A DNA stretch of 64,000 nt from an uncultured Bacilli bacterium (GTDB lineage: Bacteria > Bacillota_I > Bacilli_A > RF39 > UBA660): contig CAKPGT010000004.1 in the NCBI GenBank assembly GCA_934155185.1, forward strand, positions 32,572 to 96,571. The letters are read 5' to 3'. Below are positions 61,964-64,000 of the stretch, piece after piece; position 1 is the stretch's first letter, and each line of letters starts with the position of its first letter. The position numbers and the translations under genes are program-made. The notes under the pieces are model-generated. The model had not been told where the DNA came from and ran no database searches. It was given only the letters and a program-made list of their open reading frames with translations.

Positions 61964-62962
61964 GTGGATATATATAAGGTTGTATTTACTGGGGGTCCAT
62001 GCTCAGGAAAAAGTAAAACAGTTAGTGAGATGAAAAAAAGACTTGAAGAAGATGGATATGATGTGGTTTTAGTTTCTGAGACTGCACGTGAATTAGATGA
62101 ATATAGAAAAGGATTATATAACAACAATAAAGATGTAAAATTATATCAACAGATGATTTTAGATTTTCAGTCTTTAAAGGAAAGATGCGCATATATTTAT
62201 GCAAAAAACATTTATTGCTTAAAACCAGTTGTAATTCTTTTTGATAGAGCAATTCTTGATAATAGAGCATATTTAGAAAATGATGAAATATTTGATAATA
62301 TGCTTTCTAAAAAGGGTTTAAATGAAATAGAAATAGCAAATAGTTATGACTTAGTAATTAATTTTATTTCATTGTCGTCATTAAGGCCTGATTTATATAA
62401 AAGCGATAATGAAAGAATTGAAGATACAAGGGCTGCAGCTGAACTTGATAGAAAAACTTCAGAGGCGTGGATGACTAGTGAAAATATGATAATAATTAAA
62501 CCTACTGATAATATAAATGAAAAATATAACATAGTATATGAAAAAATAAAGGATTTAATAGATAATAAGGCATATAAAAAAGGAAATGATGTTGGTTACA
62601 ATATATCTGATATACCTCAATATGAACATGTCAAAAATACGAAGACAGTAAGTATAGATGAATACATGGTTAAAGTACATGAGTTATGTAAGCTTAGAAA
62701 AATAGGATATAAGGATAGCAACGCGTATCTTCTAAGAAAGATTATAATTGATGAGGAAGGCAGTATGCTTGAATGCAGAAATAAGAGCATAAACGAAAGT
62801 ACATTTAACTATATATTAGAAAATAGTGAACTTAAGGAAAATAAGTCATATCAAAGATTAAATTATATAGATGATGATTTTAACTTAATAAGAATCGATT
62901 ATAATGATGAAATGGAAAAAAACATAGATGATAATAGCTTATGTTTAGTATTAAAAAAGTAA
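61964..62962 (+). CDS. P-loop kinase-like protein with C-terminal CYTH-like region
   Basis: GTG 61964 follows agaggtga. The 332-residue protein has Walker A FTGGPCSGKSKTV (~8-20), VLVSETARE, and ILFDRAILDNRAYL as a Walker B-like site, as in AAA_28-type nucleotide/nucleoside kinases. The C-terminal ~110 residues (TKTVSIDEYMVKVHELC... to LVLKK) have alternating strands and charged residues that recall the CYTH triphosphatase half found in some fused relatives. That second part is a weaker call. The substrate is unknown. It precedes a LysR regulator. Confidence 0.7.
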   Translation: MDIYKVVFTGGPCSGKSKTVSEMKKRLEEDGYDVVLVSETARELDEYRKGLYNNNKDVKLYQQMILDFQSLKERCAYIYAKNIYCLKPVVILFDRAILDNRAYLENDEIFDNMLSKKGLNEIEIANSYDLVINFISLSSLRPDLYKSDNERIEDTRAAAELDRKTSEAWMTSENMIIIKPTDNINEKYNIVYEKIKDLIDNKAYKKGNDVGYNISDIPQYEHVKNTKTVSIDEYMVKVHELCKLRKIGYKDSNAYLLRKIIIDEEGSMLECRNKSINESTFNYILENSELKENKSYQRLNYIDDDFNLIRIDYNDEMEKNIDDNSLCLVLKK

Positions 62963-62999
62963 GAAATATGTTAATATATATTTATTAGTGGAGGATGTT

Positions 63000-63923
63000 A
63001 TGGGTATATTTGATAATGATGGTGATTTTAATAAGTATCGTGTATTTTATGCAGTTGGTTTATGTAAAAGCTTTTCTAAAGCTACAGAATACTTACATAT
63101 ATCGCAACCAGCTATAAGTTATGCAATTAAGGATTTGGAAAGTCAGTTAAACACAAAACTATTTATAAGAAATAATAAGTCAGTTACTTTGACAGAGGCT
63201 GGAGAAAAACTTATGTATTATGTTAGTAAAGCTTTTGATAATATTAATATGGGTGAAAGAACTTTAAAAGAAAATAAGGATGATTTAACAGGCATAATAC
63301 GAATAGGTATATATACTCACATTTCGCTATTTATGCTTCCTGATATAATAAATAAGTTTAGTAAAAGTCATCCTAATGCTAAATTTTATATATATGCAAC
63401 AAGTAACCAAGAAATGGTAACTATGCTTAAAAATAATGAACTCGATTTTTTAATAATGCAATATCCTATTTTTATAAAGGAAAATACTTTTAAAGAAGAA
63501 ATTATTTGTGAGCTTGAAAACTGCTTTTATGCAAATAGAACATATTATGATAAATACACTCTTAATAATGATATGCTTCTTGATTTTCCTCTTATTCTTC
63601 CGTCTAGTGGCTACTCGGATATTAATTCACTAGAACAAACACTTAAGAATAAAAACATGTTTTTAAAAAACAATTTTACTAGTTATGCAACAGAGCTTTC
63701 AATTGAACTTGCATTAAAAGGTGTAGGGGTTGCATGGGGCCTTAAAAAATGTGTAGAAAAGTATGTTAAAAGAAATGAATTATATGAACTTCCTGTATCT
63801 TTTAAACTTCCTACAACCAAATTTAGTATAGCCTATGATAGTAATTTTTTGAATAAAACCACAAAAGAATTCATCAACTTCTTTAGAGAAGAAATAAGCA
63901 ATGCAATAAAAAAGAGCAATTGA
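63000..63923 (+). CDS. LysR-family transcriptional regulator
   Basis: ATG 63000 after ggagg gives 307 residues; an upstream in-frame start at 62988 overlaps this RBS. The N-terminal winged helix (VFYAVGLCKSFSKATEYLHISQPAISYAIKDLESQLNTKLFIRNNKSVTLTEAGEKL) is typical. The rest is the periplasmic-binding-like effector domain (IRIGIYTHISLFMLPDIINKF ...). No divergent target gene is adjacent, so its regulon is unknown. It ends six bases before the apparent IS element end. Confidence 0.92.
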   Translation: MGIFDNDGDFNKYRVFYAVGLCKSFSKATEYLHISQPAISYAIKDLESQLNTKLFIRNNKSVTLTEAGEKLMYYVSKAFDNINMGERTLKENKDDLTGIIRIGIYTHISLFMLPDIINKFSKSHPNAKFYIYATSNQEMVTMLKNNELDFLIMQYPIFIKENTFKEEIICELENCFYANRTYYDKYTLNNDMLLDFPLILPSSGYSDINSLEQTLKNKNMFLKNNFTSYATELSIELALKGVGVAWGLKKCVEKYVKRNELYELPVSFKLPTTKFSIAYDSNFLNKTTKEFINFFREEISNAIKKSN

Positions 63924-63928
63924 TGATA

Positions 63929-64000
63929 TGAACCCCGTTTCTTGGACACAAGAAGCGAGGTTTTTATATGGGAAAATTAAGTTATGATGATAAAATAAAT
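63929..64000 (+). mobile_element. Left end of a probable IS3-family insertion sequence (cut by window edge)
   Basis: The sequence from 63929 starts tgaacccc and runs through ttggacac, the kind of terminal inverted repeat seen in IS3/IS150-type elements (TG at the tip, CCCC and GGACA). A partial inner repeat, aagaagcgaggt at 63950-63961, pairs with the outer part. An ORF follows. The right end and target-site duplication are outside the window. Confidence 0.6.
63968..64000 (+). CDS. Start of a transposase ORF (partial)
   Basis: Only eleven codons are visible, reading MGKLSYDDKIN. This resembles the start of IS3-family OrfA proteins (M-x-K-L-S/T-x-E/D-D-K). gcgagg lies upstream as RBS. Too short for certainty by itself; the adjoining terminal repeat supports it. 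Confidence 0.5.
   Translation, partial: MGKLSYDDKIN

Noticed and set aside
1..64000. Mycoplasma-type genetic code (TGA as Trp)
   Set aside because: TGA ends real genes (for example at 1785-1787 and 63921-63923) and Trp residues in conserved proteins are TGG, so the standard bacterial code applies.
1..64000. CRISPR arrays, rRNA and tRNA genes
   Set aside because: No regularly spaced direct repeats were seen, and the short gaps (all under 300 bases) hold terminators, promoters and leaders rather than cloverleaf-like sequence.

Overview
The window is 64 kb of very AT-rich, gene-dense DNA from a low-GC Gram-positive bacterium, most likely an uncultured member of the Bacilli near the Erysipelotrichales/RF39/Haloplasma branches. 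Gene order matches the ancestral Bacillus order in several places: yabP-yabQ-divIC; mrnC-rlmB-sigH-secE-nusG-rplK-rplA-rplJ-rplL-ybxB-rpoB-rpoC; rpsL-rpsG-fusA-tuf; ywiB-argS-rpoE; prfA-prmC-spoIIR-mntP; fba-murA-rpmE; secG-rnr-smpB. TGA is used as a stop and tryptophan is TGG, so this is code 11, not the Mycoplasma code. yabP, yabQ and spoIIR point to a spore-forming ancestry. No rRNA, tRNA, tmRNA or CRISPR array was seen, and no stretch over 300 bases lacks a gene.

Layout. 1-1975 is an accessory unit: a GNAT/radical-SAM/SPASM fusion enzyme translationally coupled to a 49-residue peptide ending in a Cys/Asp-rich tail. It looks like a small RiPP (modified peptide) locus and is the best candidate for an undescribed system. 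2146-8491 encodes two large surface proteins, the second a thioester-domain adhesin with SpaA/Cna-B-type stalk domains. 8564-9463 carries yabP, yabQ and divIC. 9523-23461 is the RNA-processing, ribosomal protein and RNA polymerase block, with a kinase-like gene inserted before ybxB. 23526-27303 has a small unknown gene, tilS and ftsH. 27431-31938 is a four-gene operon of unrecognised function that meets a convergent class A penicillin-binding protein.

34034-41786 holds ywiB, argS, rpoE (delta), prfA, a phosphodiesterase-like enzyme, a large unknown gene, prmC and spoIIR. 41823-47113 holds mntP, a secreted Thr-rich protein, fba, murA, an SGNH hydrolase and rpmE. 47257-51527 is the str operon. 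51617-54214 holds nfeD and SPFH genes facing a FemABX-type ligase. 54361-63923 has eno, an unusually long sigma-70 factor, secG, rnr, a CapA-type protein, smpB, a P-loop kinase/CYTH-like protein and a LysR regulator. The last ~70 bases look like the left end of an IS3-family element that runs off the window.

Most genes serve transcription, translation and the cell envelope. Intergenic spaces are short and often hold a terminator directly followed by, or overlapping, the next promoter. Two well-conserved genes (the SigH-like sigma factor and mntP) have good ribosome binding sites but no ATG, GTG or TTG at the expected start. All functional calls are from reading motifs and gene order; no database search was possible.
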